The notes beneath the pieces were generated by a model that made no database searches, was not told the DNA's origin, and saw nothing but the letters and a program-made list of their open reading frames with translations. From positions 2,294,001 through 2,358,000 of the forward strand of contig NZ_JQLI01000008.1 of the NCBI RefSeq assembly GCF_000744095.1: a DNA stretch of 64,000 bases, read 5' to 3'. Below, piece after piece: positions 44,726 to 54,007 of this stretch; the stretch's first letter is position 1, and every line of letters starts with the position of its first letter. The translations under genes and the position numbers were made by a program. The stretch comes from Cupriavidus necator A5-1 (GTDB lineage Bacteria; Pseudomonadota; Gammaproteobacteria; Burkholderiales; Burkholderiaceae).

Positions 44726-45627
44726 CGTATATGCCGAAGATTTCAGTGATCATGCCGGTCTATAACGGCGAAAAGTACGTGCGAAGCGCTATCGAATCGA
44801 TCTTGGCTCAGAGTTTTGTCGATTTCGAGCTTTTGGTGATTGATGACGGCTCCACCGATCAGACCGGCAACATTATCCAAGAGCTGGTGGACCGAGACCC
44901 GCGTGTTAAGCCGATCCGCCAGGCGAATGGTGGAATCGTATCGGCCCTTAACAGGGGACTCGATCTTGCAAGCGGCGAGTACATCGCACGCATGGACGCA
45001 GACGATGAGGCCTTGCCTGATCGTCTCAAGCTACAGTATGAACTGATGGATTTGAACGAGGCCGTTGTAGCTTGCGGAAGCTTCTATAAGAAGGTCGGCG
45101 CTGCTACGGGAATTGTCAAGATGCCCGTTTTGAATGAACAATGCCTATCCTATCTGCAGTTCCATAGCTGTTTTGCTCATCCAACGGTAATGATTAGGTC
45201 AGCAACGCTCAGGCTCCATAACCTGCGCTATAGGAAAGAGTGGGAGTATACGGAAGATTTCAAGCTGTGGTTGGACCTGGCCCAATACGGTGAGCTAGTT
45301 AATATTCCAAAGGTCCTTTTGAACTATAGAATGCATTTTCAGCAGATTGGGGTAACGAAGCGGGCATTGCAGAAGGAGAAACATACGGATCTGGTCGAAA
45401 GTAACCTAAGAAAGATTGGTGTGGAGGTCTCGCATACAGATATCTACGACTTCCTCTGGCCTGAGAGGTTGAAGCCCATAGGGTCACTCGGATACATTCT
45501 TCGTGCGCTGCGAATTCCCATGAAAGTCATTCGTTCGTCGGCCGAAGGACGCTGGAGAATGGCCCGAAGGGCAGGAGAGATTGTCGTGAAGAACGTCGCT
45601 AGGTCGATTCTCGCGAAATCTGCTTAG
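44722..45627 (+). CDS. GT2-family glycosyltransferase
   Basis: 301 residues. KISVIMPVYNGEKYVRSAIE then QSFVDFELLVIDDGSTDQTG form the GT-A fold start, and ARMDADDEALPDRL holds the metal-binding DxD. EYTEDFKLWLDLAQYGEL is the acceptor-side ED motif of inverting enzymes. GTG 44722 overlaps the pyruvyltransferase stop; ATG 44731 is the alternative. It adds one sugar to the lipid-linked unit; donor unknown. Confidence 0.93.
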   Translation: MTYMPKISVIMPVYNGEKYVRSAIESILAQSFVDFELLVIDDGSTDQTGNIIQELVDRDPRVKPIRQANGGIVSALNRGLDLASGEYIARMDADDEALPDRLKLQYELMDLNEAVVACGSFYKKVGAATGIVKMPVLNEQCLSYLQFHSCFAHPTVMIRSATLRLHNLRYRKEWEYTEDFKLWLDLAQYGELVNIPKVLLNYRMHFQQIGVTKRALQKEKHTDLVESNLRKIGVEVSHTDIYDFLWPERLKPIGSLGYILRALRIPMKVIRSSAEGRWRMARRAGEIVVKNVARSILAKSA

Positions 45628-45689
45628 TGACTTGTTGGGCGAGCGAATATATCACCAGTTGGCATGGTTAGGTTGAATAGGCTGAAATT

Positions 45690-46190
45690 ATGATCGCTAT
45701 CGGGTTTCTATTTTGTGATTGGTCCTGTAACCGCCATAGTGGGAGGATACAGTTCATACTTTTCATGTACCGAGTTACGTCGTACTTTTATCTAAAAGGC
45801 CGTTTGGTCAGAATTCTTGCCTTTCCGCTGTTCGTATTCTATAGGATTTTGGTGGAATGGTTTTTCGGTTGTGAATTGCCGTGGAAAGCGAGGGTAAAAG
45901 GTCCTTTGACCATATATCACGCACAGGGGATTGTGATAAATCCAGCCGCGGTAATTGGAGCGCATTGCATTATTCGTCATAATACAACTATCGGGGCCCG
46001 ACTTGCTTCGAGCGATGCGCCGATCATTGGGGATCACGTTGACATTGGCTGCAGTAGCACCATTATAGGTACTATCTCGATCGGCTCCCATGCCAAGATT
46101 GGTGCGGGCTCTGTTGTTGTCCATGATGTAAAGAGCCATGCCGTGGTTGCTGGAAATCCGGCGAGGCCGATTCAATCGGAGCCTGCATGA
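45690..46190 (+). CDS. Hexapeptide-repeat acyltransferase
   Basis: 166 residues. A left-handed beta-helix occupies the C-terminal 100 residues (IVINPAAVIGAHCIIRHNTT, IIGDHVDIGCSSTIIGTISI, GSHAKIGAGSVVVHDVKSHA) and ends VVAGNPARPI, as in serine acetyltransferase-like polysaccharide O-acetyltransferases. The catalytic His is probably the one in CIIRHNTT. An internal ATG at 45765 is possible. Overlaps wzy by 4 bases. Confidence 0.88.
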   Translation: MIAIGFLFCDWSCNRHSGRIQFILFMYRVTSYFYLKGRLVRILAFPLFVFYRILVEWFFGCELPWKARVKGPLTIYHAQGIVINPAAVIGAHCIIRHNTTIGARLASSDAPIIGDHVDIGCSSTIIGTISIGSHAKIGAGSVVVHDVKSHAVVAGNPARPIQSEPA

Positions 46191-47479
46191 GATCGGACGT
46201 ACTATTGGTAGTTCTCTTCTTTATGAAACTATCAATCGATTTTCTATCTCCTGTGCGAGCGGCCAACTTCTTGCTTACAAGTTGTGCTGCTATTGGCGTT
46301 TGTTTTGTGCTTTTGGCCCAGCCGCGTACATTGGCGCGAGTTGGCATGGCCGGCATACTGCTGGCCTTGTCCTACTTAATAATGTGTGTTTGGTGGTATC
46401 TTCTGAGCGATGACCTCGACTCTTTTTTGAGATACGTGTCATTGGTCCCGATTTACTACAGTGTAAAACTGCTTGTGCTCAATTTGAGCGAAGAAAAGAT
46501 AGCTGCGGTTTGCCGAATCGTGTTGAATTGCTTTATTTTCTTCTTTTGTATTTCGTTCGTTGTGTCTGTTGGGGTGGCGAATCCTCTGCGGAGGCAATTC
46601 TTTAATTTTGAGCACGCCAATATTCTCGGAAGTTACGCATTGTGTAGCTTGGCATTTGTTTATGCTATTAATTCCGTTTCTCGGGCGCGCGTGAGGCAGA
46701 AAGTAATACCCGTTGTAATGTGTATGCTTTCAACGTCCACTGGTGCTAGTATTCTAAGTCTTGCCGCCTTCCTGAATATGAGGAAGTTTGGATTTATTTC
46801 CATAATACGTCTTCTGCTCGTCGGGGTGATCGGCGTCGGGGTATCTGGATATGTAATCTATGCGATGGATATTGAGCTGTTCAGTAAGATATTTGGCCCA
46901 TTTCAGCTTATTTGGAACGGCGCTATGGATCAGGTTGTGGAGTTAGCGCGACTCGGTCGTCCTATCCAGGAGCTGGGGGATGAATATCAGAGTTCACTTA
47001 CATGGCGCTTCTACGCATACGTAATTTTTGGTGATTTCATTAAATCACTACCCCTGCAGGAACTACTTTTTGGGTTAGGCTTCGGCGGCTATACCCGCGT
47101 TTGGGGTGGAATGATGCCTCATAATGACTTCCTGCTAGTGCTTGTGGATTTTGGTTTGCTTGCTCTGGTGGCGCTAACGCTGGCTATTGGAATAGGCCTG
47201 AGGTTGGTTTGGAAACGTCACCGGGCGTGGGTTCCGATAGTGTTCGTTCTTGTCTTTAGATTGTCATTAGAAAATAATATTTCGTCATTCTATTTGGTTA
47301 GTCTTATCGTGATGACTGTGGCGTTTGCGGTGGCGTCTCTTCAGATTGTGACAAGTCACCAGCGGGCGAGAGCGTTGGCGGCAAGGATTATTGCTGAGGG
47401 TTCTGCGAGAAGATGCGGGGAGCGAAAGGTTGGCCAGCCTCTCGGTGGCAGGGTGCGACGGTCATTTGGGCCGGCGTAG
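46187..47479 (+). CDS. wzy: Wzy-type polysaccharide polymerase
   Basis: 430 residues with about 10-12 hydrophobic segments and a large loop between the later helices (about 235-285, with QELGDEYQSSLTWRFYAYVI), the O-antigen-ligase/polymerase layout. LLFGLGFGGYTRVWGGMMPH with the conserved His then NDFLLVLVDFGL matches the Wzy C-terminal motif. It joins repeat units in the periplasm. AT-rich; last gene of the + strand block, convergent with the beta-helix gene. Confidence 0.85.
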   Translation: MRSDVLLVVLFFMKLSIDFLSPVRAANFLLTSCAAIGVCFVLLAQPRTLARVGMAGILLALSYLIMCVWWYLLSDDLDSFLRYVSLVPIYYSVKLLVLNLSEEKIAAVCRIVLNCFIFFFCISFVVSVGVANPLRRQFFNFEHANILGSYALCSLAFVYAINSVSRARVRQKVIPVVMCMLSTSTGASILSLAAFLNMRKFGFISIIRLLLVGVIGVGVSGYVIYAMDIELFSKIFGPFQLIWNGAMDQVVELARLGRPIQELGDEYQSSLTWRFYAYVIFGDFIKSLPLQELLFGLGFGGYTRVWGGMMPHNDFLLVLVDFGLLALVALTLAIGIGLRLVWKRHRAWVPIVFVLVFRLSLENNISSFYLVSLIVMTVAFAVASLQIVTSHQRARALAARIIAEGSARRCGERKVGQPLGGRVRRSFGPA

Positions 47480-47560
47480 TATCGGTCGATCCTGGTTGCG
47501 GAGAAGTAGATGGGAAATTTCCACCAGAACGTTTCCTTGAATCCAGTGGGTTGTTCGTTG

Positions 47561-48940
47561 TTAATTAGAGTTCTTCTGTTGTTGCCTTGTATTGTCAAAA
47601 CTATTTCCGGAGACTGCCGTAATGGCGCGATGAACTGAATTGTTAGGGCGACCGACGACGCGGTTGTTTCGTACTACGGAATTCTCCTCAGAATAACGCC
47701 CGCCATTCTTACCGGTGATGCTGATACCGGCTTTGGCGGCGTTATTATATCCGTATATAATGTTGTCCTCGATCTTCAATTCGCCAAATATCGTCGCCGC
47801 GCCGTCGGTAATAATTGATATTCCACTCTCGGTTGGTGTGTGGATGACGTTATTAGTGGCAACTATATGGCGGGTTCTGCCGTTTGTGTAACATTTAATG
47901 CCGTCTCCAGCTGAGTCGCGTATTATATTGCCTCTGGCGATTGCATCGCTATACAGATAGATGCCCTCCTTGCTGGGTGTTGCTAAGTCATTGTAGCCTG
48001 TGCGAGTTATCTTGTTGTTTAGAATAGTACCGTTTCCCTCGATTCCATTTTCCCCCGCATCTTCGATCTCGTTGTCAATTACGAGGCAGTCCGCTGCGGT
48101 GGAATTAATCAAATAGATTCCATTTGTGCCGACACCAGATGAGCCCCTTGGCTTTAAGCCACCGGTGCGCTTGATCGTGTTGTGTGCTATCAGTCCGCCG
48201 GTAGGGTTGTTATACGTTGTTATGCCGCGATAATAGGTGTCATGTATATTGACACCCGATATCTCATAGTCCTTTCCTCCGTTTACGAAGACGGCACCTT
48301 GACCATATGAGCGTTGCATTTCGCCTCCGAGAACGCGTAGGCGAATTCCGTTGGTTGAGTAGACGCCGCATCCTTGATAGGTTGGATTGATGTTCTCGCC
48401 ACCAGTGTTCGCGAAATCTGGATTGATAACCACAAGATCTGCAGCGCCATGGCTATTGTCAACGGCGTTGTAGTGAACGTCACGAACCTTGGGTCCTATG
48501 AGGGTGACAGCATTTGCGCCTGCCAGAATGCTGAAGCCATTGCCACGATTGGTCTTCCCGTTGCCGGAGATAAATACTCCGTCGCAGATGCACCTGGTAT
48601 CCAGCTGAAGCGAGCCCTCGACAAAGACTAATTCGCCGCCTTGGCCGATGATGCGGGCACCGGGTGGTACTTTGACTGTCGCCCCGATCTTGAAGCGACC
48701 AGGCGGGATGGCGATTGCCGCGCCACTAGCTAGGGCGGTATTTAATGCCGCTTGGTTATCTGTGCCGCGGGTACCGTTCCAATCAGCCTTGGCGCCAAAG
48801 TCTGTCAGCCGGAGAATTTGGCCGCGGAATGGCTGCACTGGGAAGGCCCCTTGAGCGCCTCCAGCGCGGCCGCGATACCCGATGCCGAGGCTGCCGAGGC
48901 CGCAAAGCATCGCAATTGCGGTACGTCGAGTTCTGTCCAT
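47561..48940 (-). CDS. Exported right-handed beta-helix protein
   Basis: 459 residues. The N-terminus RTRRTAIAMLCGLGSLGIG has a twin-arginine-like signal. The next block (RLTDFGAKADWNGTRGTDNQ then AALNTALASGAAIAIPPGRF) is the pectate-lyase-superfamily entry, then many short Asn-rich coils (ITTYNNPTGGLIAHNTIKRT). Proteins of this type in polysaccharide loci are lyases, depolymerases or epimerases acting in the periplasm; no catalytic residue was identified. It may trim the locus's own polymer. Confidence 0.8.
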   Translation of the reverse strand: MDRTRRTAIAMLCGLGSLGIGYRGRAGGAQGAFPVQPFRGQILRLTDFGAKADWNGTRGTDNQAALNTALASGAAIAIPPGRFKIGATVKVPPGARIIGQGGELVFVEGSLQLDTRCICDGVFISGNGKTNRGNGFSILAGANAVTLIGPKVRDVHYNAVDNSHGAADLVVINPDFANTGGENINPTYQGCGVYSTNGIRLRVLGGEMQRSYGQGAVFVNGGKDYEISGVNIHDTYYRGITTYNNPTGGLIAHNTIKRTGGLKPRGSSGVGTNGIYLINSTAADCLVIDNEIEDAGENGIEGNGTILNNKITRTGYNDLATPSKEGIYLYSDAIARGNIIRDSAGDGIKCYTNGRTRHIVATNNVIHTPTESGISIITDGAATIFGELKIEDNIIYGYNNAAKAGISITGKNGGRYSEENSVVRNNRVVGRPNNSVHRAITAVSGNSFDNTRQQQKNSN

Positions 48941-49324
48941 GTCGACTCCGATGCCTGTCAGTATGCAGGGTCCGTGATGTCCCCTGTAGCGATTCGCTTA
49001 CCAGTCGCACTGGCGGGATGATCGCAGAATGCACGGGCACAGTGGTGCTCTAGCTGCGCCGAGGCAACGTATTTCTGTGTCAGACGGAGGAGCATGGCAG
49101 GCTGAGACCAGGTCCATGCCGAGGCGGCAGGTATAGCCGTATTGCCCCAAGTGGCTAGCGACGTGATCGTTGACGCGAGATGATTCCGAATGAGTGTAAG
49201 CGTTTGTAGGTAGATATCGATTACACCATTCGGCGATCCAGATTGAGGGGAGGTGGAATGCCCCCATCTTTCCCCTCCAAGGTTCATCAACAAGGGTTGG
49301 ACCAGAAACAGGTTACTTTAGTCT
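48941..49324. other. Gap upstream of the beta-helix gene
   Basis: 384 bp between the beta-helix gene start and the glycosyltransferase stop, both on the - strand. Overlapping - strand frames here lack binding sites. Probably contains the beta-helix promoter. No other structure seen. Confidence 0.4.
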
Positions 49325-50104
49325 CTATGCCCTGCGATGACGGTCAGCAACCAGTTCCTTGATCACGAGGAGCGGAAAGACAACAGCACCATAGGCATAC
49401 CGCTTGACCAATCTTCGTGGCTCAGACCCCATCCTATGCAGCCATTCCAATCCAGCCCGCTGCATCCATTTTGGTGACCGCCGCTTGGCGCCGGCCAGGA
49501 AGTCGATGGCAGCGCCAACACACAGAGCCACTTTCACTGGGAGTTGGGCTGCGTGTTTTTCTATCCAGAGTTCTTGTTTTGGAGCTCCTAGTCCCACGAC
49601 GAGCAGTTCAGCACCGGATTGTGCAATTTTCGCGCAAATGGAAGCACACTCTTTCGGATCGTTTTCGAAACCAAAGGGAGGGCTATATATGCCCACCACG
49701 CGAATATTCCTCCACGTTCCTTCGATGTTGCGCGCGGCTAGCTCGGCCACGCCAGGCGCTGCGCCAAGTAGAAAGACCGTGAGGTTGCGATGCCATGTGG
49801 AGGAGACGTGCGCAAATAGATTTGGTACAAGGTCGCTTCCGGTTACCCTCTCGGGGAGACGTGTCCCCAGCAGCCTTGACGCAGCGACAACCGGCCAACC
49901 GTCTGCAAGTATCAGGCTGGCGGACTGGTATGCTTGAAGAAAATCCGCTGATTGTCCAAGCTTTACAATGTGATCAACGTTCGGCGTGACAACATACTCA
50001 CAGCTACGTTTGTCCGATTGGAGCTTTTCCAGCACCTCTGCGACCGCGTCGGTTCTGTCAAGCGCATCTATCTCTATTCCAAATGCTTGCAGGCGCTTGG
50101 TCAT
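49325..50104 (-). CDS. WecG/TagA/CpsF-family glycosyltransferase
   Basis: 259 residues, normal for GT26. CEYVVTPNVDHIVKLGQSAD, SLILADGWPVVAASRLLG, RVTGSDLVPNLF, NIEGTWRNIRVVGIYSPPFG and ELLVVGLGAPKQELWIEKHA follow the family from end to end. These enzymes add ManNAc(A), glucose or related sugars to lipid-linked acceptors. The start overlaps the end of the GT4 gene by 4 bases. Confidence 0.94.
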   Translation of the reverse strand: MTKRLQAFGIEIDALDRTDAVAEVLEKLQSDKRSCEYVVTPNVDHIVKLGQSADFLQAYQSASLILADGWPVVAASRLLGTRLPERVTGSDLVPNLFAHVSSTWHRNLTVFLLGAAPGVAELAARNIEGTWRNIRVVGIYSPPFGFENDPKECASICAKIAQSGAELLVVGLGAPKQELWIEKHAAQLPVKVALCVGAAIDFLAGAKRRSPKWMQRAGLEWLHRMGSEPRRLVKRYAYGAVVFPLLVIKELVADRHRRA

Positions 50105-51204
50105 TCGACGATTTCCCGGTAAATGGTTGCTACCTCTCGTGCCATTGCTATGTCCGAGTAGTGGGAGCGCTGTCTAGCCCGCCCACACTCTGCGAGCTGG
50201 GCAAGCTGGGCGGGTGATTGGATGAGTTTTTCTATTGCTTCAGCCATTGCGCGAGGCTGATTGGGTTCGACAATAATTCCGGCGCCGTCTGGCTCTAAGA
50301 CTTCCGGAATTCCTTCTACCCTTGTTGCTACTACAGGCAGACCAAGGGCCATCGCTTCGATGACGACCATTGGTAGCCCCTCCCCGAACAGGCTGGGTAG
50401 GACGAACACATCCATCTTCTTGAATTCAGTAGCAACGTCGAGGGTAAATCCTGCCCACGTAATAGCGTCATCAAGATTTAGCTTTGCCGTGACCTCGCGG
50501 ATGTGCTTTTCATACTGGGCGGTTTCAAACGCTCCTACGGCAAGGAGGCGCACAGATTGGCCCTTCTCTCGTAGCAAGGCTAAGGCTTGCAGCAACACCT
50601 CGAGCCCCTTGCGCTGACGGAATAGGGCAACCGTACCGATCACCCATTCTGATGACTTTCCATTCGGAATGGATTGATCGCCGATTGCGGGTACCCCATT
50701 GGGAACTACTGCTATCTGATTCGACGAGAATCCGCAATCGCGAAGATACTGGCTCAAACTGTTGGATACGGCGATAAGCCTCGCGGCTTTTGAGAGACTC
50801 CAGTTCTCAACGATCGCATTGATGAAGGTTCGAGCTCGGTTCTCGCTGTCGCGACGGGTAGGGCTATGAACGTGGTGAACCATGGGAATGCCCGCTTTGC
50901 TTGCGGCGAACTTTCCGATGAGTGCAGCACGTGGCGTGTGAGTGTGGAGCAGTCGGTACCCGTGCTGCCTGATGAGATCCGCGACTTGGCCCGCCACAGA
51001 CGTGTCAAATCTGGAACGCATCGATACTTTATGAAGGGGCGTATCGACCGACCGCCGGCAGCTTGGAAACAGTTCGGGCTTGAGACAGGCGAATCCACAT
51101 TCAACGCCGAACTCAGGCAGTCGCAATGCGAGGAGATCTTGAACTCTCTCGGCCCCGGAGTAGAACTCTCCGTTAATCAAATGCAATACTTTCATTGGAC
51201 GCAT
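50101..51204 (-). CDS. GT4-family glycosyltransferase
   Basis: 367 residues. KVLHLINGEFYSGAERVQDL starts the GT-B fold, AVSNSLSQYLRDCGFSSNQI and VIGTVALFRQRKGLEVLLQA lie centrally, and EGLPMVVIEAMALGLPVVAT holds the E-x7-E nucleotide-sugar motif of GT4. ATG 51204 with AGGAA is chosen; the frame is open upstream but overlaps the sugar-phosphate transferase gene without family features. Retaining transferase for the repeat unit; donor unknown. Confidence 0.93.
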   Translation of the reverse strand: MRPMKVLHLINGEFYSGAERVQDLLALRLPEFGVECGFACLKPELFPSCRRSVDTPLHKVSMRSRFDTSVAGQVADLIRQHGYRLLHTHTPRAALIGKFAASKAGIPMVHHVHSPTRRDSENRARTFINAIVENWSLSKAARLIAVSNSLSQYLRDCGFSSNQIAVVPNGVPAIGDQSIPNGKSSEWVIGTVALFRQRKGLEVLLQALALLREKGQSVRLLAVGAFETAQYEKHIREVTAKLNLDDAITWAGFTLDVATEFKKMDVFVLPSLFGEGLPMVVIEAMALGLPVVATRVEGIPEVLEPDGAGIIVEPNQPRAMAEAIEKLIQSPAQLAQLAECGRARQRSHYSDIAMAREVATIYREIVE

Positions 51205-51232
51205 AGTTTCCTGGCTTGGCTGCTGGATTTTT

Positions 51233-52630
51233 TCAGTACGCATTCCGTCCCGTCCATCCCTTGAACGCCGTCCAGAAAATAATCCGCAAATCCATCCAGA
51301 ACGTCCAGTTCCGGATATAGAAGATGTCGTGCTCCACCCGCTTGGCCATCTTGTCCAGGGTGTCGGTCTCGCCGCGATAGCCGTTGATCTGGGCCCAGCC
51401 CGTGATGCCGGGCTTGACGCGGTGGCGCAGCATGTAGAAGTCCAACTGCTCTTTGTACATATTGTTATGCGCCATGGCATGCGGCCGCGGCCCTACCACG
51501 CTCATTTCGCCCTTGAGCACATTGATGAACTGCGGCAGTTCGTCCAGGCTGGTGCGGCGCAGGAAGGCGCCGATCAGCGTGATGCGGCTGTCGCCTTTGG
51601 TGGCTTGCGTGACGGTGCCATGCTCGGCGTGGACCTTCATGCTGCGGAACTTGTAGACGTGGATGACGCGGCCGTCCATGCCAAGGCGCTCCTGCTTGAA
51701 GAAGACGGGGCCCGGCGAGTCGCGCTTGATCAGGATGCCAATGATCAGGAACAGCGGCGACAGGGCGAGGAGGACGAGCGCAGCAAAGGTGCGGTCGAAG
51801 ATGGCCTTGATGGTGCCGCGCACGCCGAGCGAGGGCGGTTTGTTCATTTCCACCGCGGGCATGCCCAGAAAGTTGCCGACGTTGTGGTTGAGCAGGTCGA
51901 AGTCGAGCACGCTCGGCATCCACTTGATGTCGATGAAGTCATTGCGCAGGGAGAAGTTGATCTCCTGCATCAGGCGGTACTCGCTCATCGGCAGGGTGAG
52001 CCAGATTTCGTCGATCTCATGCTCGCGCGCGAAATCGGCGATTTTGGCGCTGTCGGTGATGCGGCGGCGTCCTTCCGGTGTGGGCTCGCCTTCGGTCGCG
52101 TAGATGCCGCTGATCTTGTACCCGGTGGCGTGGCTGGCGGTCGCGCGGCGGTACATTTCCTGGCCGGTACGGCCATAGCCGACGATAAGCACGCGCTTGC
52201 TGTTGGCGCCGGTGACGCGCACCAGGTTGAGCACGACGCGGCTGGCCACGCGCAGGGCCAGCAGGCCGGCCAGCGAGAAGGCGTACCAGTACACCATCCA
52301 CAAGCGGGAGAGGGCGTCGGACTGGTGCAGCAGGTAGGTCAGCAGCAGGCTGATCAGCCAGACCAGGCTCCAGGCGGACAGCAGGCGCGTGGCGAGCGAG
52401 AACAGGCTGCGGCCGCGCCATGAGCTGTAGAGGTCGAACCCGGGCAACACGATGAAGGCGACCGCGCAGCCGAAATACTGGACGAACAGGTGGATCGGGG
52501 CGTGCGCGCTGGCAAATCGCGCTTCGCTGGCCAGTATTGCCGCCAGCCAGATGGCGCCGGCGTCGAGCAGGCGAACCATCAGCGCGAGCTGATCGTGATG
52601 CCTGGCAAACATATCGCGATAGACACCCAT
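51233..52630 (-). CDS. wcaJ: Undecaprenyl-phosphate sugar phosphotransferase
   Basis: 465 residues, the full WcaJ layout: about five membrane helices and a Rossmann-like CoA-binding fold (KRVLIVGYGRTGQEMYRRAT), then the catalytic domain with KRDSPGPVFFKQERLGMDGR, YKFRSMKVHAE, SLDELPQFINVLKGEMSVVG-PRP and RVKPGITGWAQINGYRGETD. It transfers glucose-1-phosphate (from UDP-glucose) or a similar sugar to the lipid carrier and starts repeat-unit synthesis. First gene of the - strand run with the two glycosyltransferases. Confidence 0.95.
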   Translation of the reverse strand: MGVYRDMFARHHDQLALMVRLLDAGAIWLAAILASEARFASAHAPIHLFVQYFGCAVAFIVLPGFDLYSSWRGRSLFSLATRLLSAWSLVWLISLLLTYLLHQSDALSRLWMVYWYAFSLAGLLALRVASRVVLNLVRVTGANSKRVLIVGYGRTGQEMYRRATASHATGYKISGIYATEGEPTPEGRRRITDSAKIADFAREHEIDEIWLTLPMSEYRLMQEINFSLRNDFIDIKWMPSVLDFDLLNHNVGNFLGMPAVEMNKPPSLGVRGTIKAIFDRTFAALVLLALSPLFLIIGILIKRDSPGPVFFKQERLGMDGRVIHVYKFRSMKVHAEHGTVTQATKGDSRITLIGAFLRRTSLDELPQFINVLKGEMSVVGPRPHAMAHNNMYKEQLDFYMLRHRVKPGITGWAQINGYRGETDTLDKMAKRVEHDIFYIRNWTFWMDLRIIFWTAFKGWTGRNAY

Positions 52631-53146
52631 TTGCTTCCCCCGAAGCGTTCGCGTAATGGGCGCTCAAGCGAGTGCCCATACCTTTTTTCTCCTCCGAACT
52701 TGCAGGCCGCGCACAGTGGCGGCCAGGCTCGTCGCTGGCATGCATCTTGGTGTGCATGCTCTTGGCGCGGACAAAGCAGAGTCGTGCGGGACTGCTTTGC
52801 GGCAGTCGGTTCCATGGCGTGGCTGCGGTCAGCTAGTGACCGGCCACTGGCCGCATCCTTGAGGGCCGCCCCTGGAACTACAACGCTCTCTTCCTGCCGG
52901 CGCGCTGGCGGCGCCGGTGTGCTTCGTGTTTTCTGGTGCGAATAGTGCGGTGCAGCGTGACCCGTCGGTACCCTTCGTGAGAAGGGAAAGCGTGGCGATG
53001 ATTGCGTGGCACCTTTGCATCGTGCCCTTCGGTTTTGAGACGCATGGTCAAGTGCGAAGGGCCGCCACGGCTAGAGTCTTGCGTTGGCATTGCGCGCAAC
53101 GCGGTAGTGCCGATCTCAAGCCGGTGTCACGGCAATCTTCCGCAGG
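52631..53146. other. Divergent upstream region
   Basis: 516 bp between the sugar phosphotransferase start and paralogue 2. No gene recognised; frames in it are read-throughs from neighbours. It must hold promoters for both directions. Confidence 0.45.
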
Positions 53147-53977
53147 ATGCAGCAAGACATGAATGGGAACGTTTTTACCCGCGATGAGCTGGACGCCTAT
53201 TTTTCTTCCTTCGTGGGGATGGAGGGAGGCAACCCGGCGGCAGCGGTCTGGATTTGCGATCATATGCCTACCACGGTGGGCTTGCCGCTGGCGACGCCGC
53301 TGGCTCCGCAGCGAGTGCCGAACGCCTGGGACGCGCATTTTCGTGTCGCTCACGCATGCGATATGGCAAGGTGGCAGACGCACCAGCGCATCGCGCGCGT
53401 CATGTCGGCGGCCTGGGAAATGGTATTGTTCGGTCGGCGCGATAACTCCAGCTGGCAGCGCTATCTTGCCGAGTACCTCTACCGTGCACGCGGGTGGGAA
53501 TTCAAGCTGAGCCTGTTTCCGCTGCCGATTCGCGCAGACAACGGGCTGCCCTGGAAGCGGTTGTACGGCGCGCAGCCCGAGCTCAACCCCAAGGTCACCT
53601 ACCTGTCACTGTGCCGCAACGGGGGGCGCTTCCGCTTCATCGAGGCATTGCGCCGGCGCCAGCGCCCCAAGGTAGTGATCTGCCTGGGCGAGCGTCACGA
53701 GGATGACTACCTGCACGCGTTTGGCATGCGCGGCCTGCCGTACACCGAGCATATGCTGAAGCCGGCCGATCAGGTGCGGGTACTGCGCGTCTACCAGGAC
53801 CAGGGCTCGCACCTTATTATTTGTCCCGCGGTGGCCGGCGCTGCCGGCCTGGCATCGGACGTCCTGCTGAATGCGATGGGGCACTTCATCAGCCAGTGGC
53901 TGACAATCGCCGATTTCCAGATGCGGCCGGAAGAGCCCGAGCGACACCGGCAGGAAGAGGCCGAAGCCGCGGTGTGA
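53147..53977 (+). CDS. Unrecognised family, paralogue 2 (UDG-fold-like)
   Basis: 276 residues (ATG 53159 is an alternative start). Shared blocks: YFSSFVGMEGGNPAAAVWIC, EFKLSLFPLP, RPKVVICLGERHEDDYLHAF and HLIICPAVAGAAGLASD. Compared with the UDG-like fold, the first block would be the strand-loop at the active site, LFPLP the second strand, KVVICLG the third and IICPA the fourth. No catalytic Asp or HPS motif is present, so a glycosylase is not claimed. Divergent from the polysaccharide genes and convergent with an AraC regulator. Confidence 0.85.
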   Translation: MQQDMNGNVFTRDELDAYFSSFVGMEGGNPAAAVWICDHMPTTVGLPLATPLAPQRVPNAWDAHFRVAHACDMARWQTHQRIARVMSAAWEMVLFGRRDNSSWQRYLAEYLYRARGWEFKLSLFPLPIRADNGLPWKRLYGAQPELNPKVTYLSLCRNGGRFRFIEALRRRQRPKVVICLGERHEDDYLHAFGMRGLPYTEHMLKPADQVRVLRVYQDQGSHLIICPAVAGAAGLASDVLLNAMGHFISQWLTIADFQMRPEEPERHRQEEAEAAV

Positions 53978-54007
53978 CACCGTCTGGCCACCGCGGCCGT
54001 GGTGCCA

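Noticed and set aside
48958..49293. 111-codon - strand frame upstream of the beta-helix gene
   Set aside because: No ribosome site, no family resemblance, and a competing frame is equally plausible.
51329..52423. 364-codon + strand frame opposite the sugar phosphotransferase
   Set aside because: Composition is the mirror of a high-GC coding strand, and the - strand gene matches WcaJ throughout.
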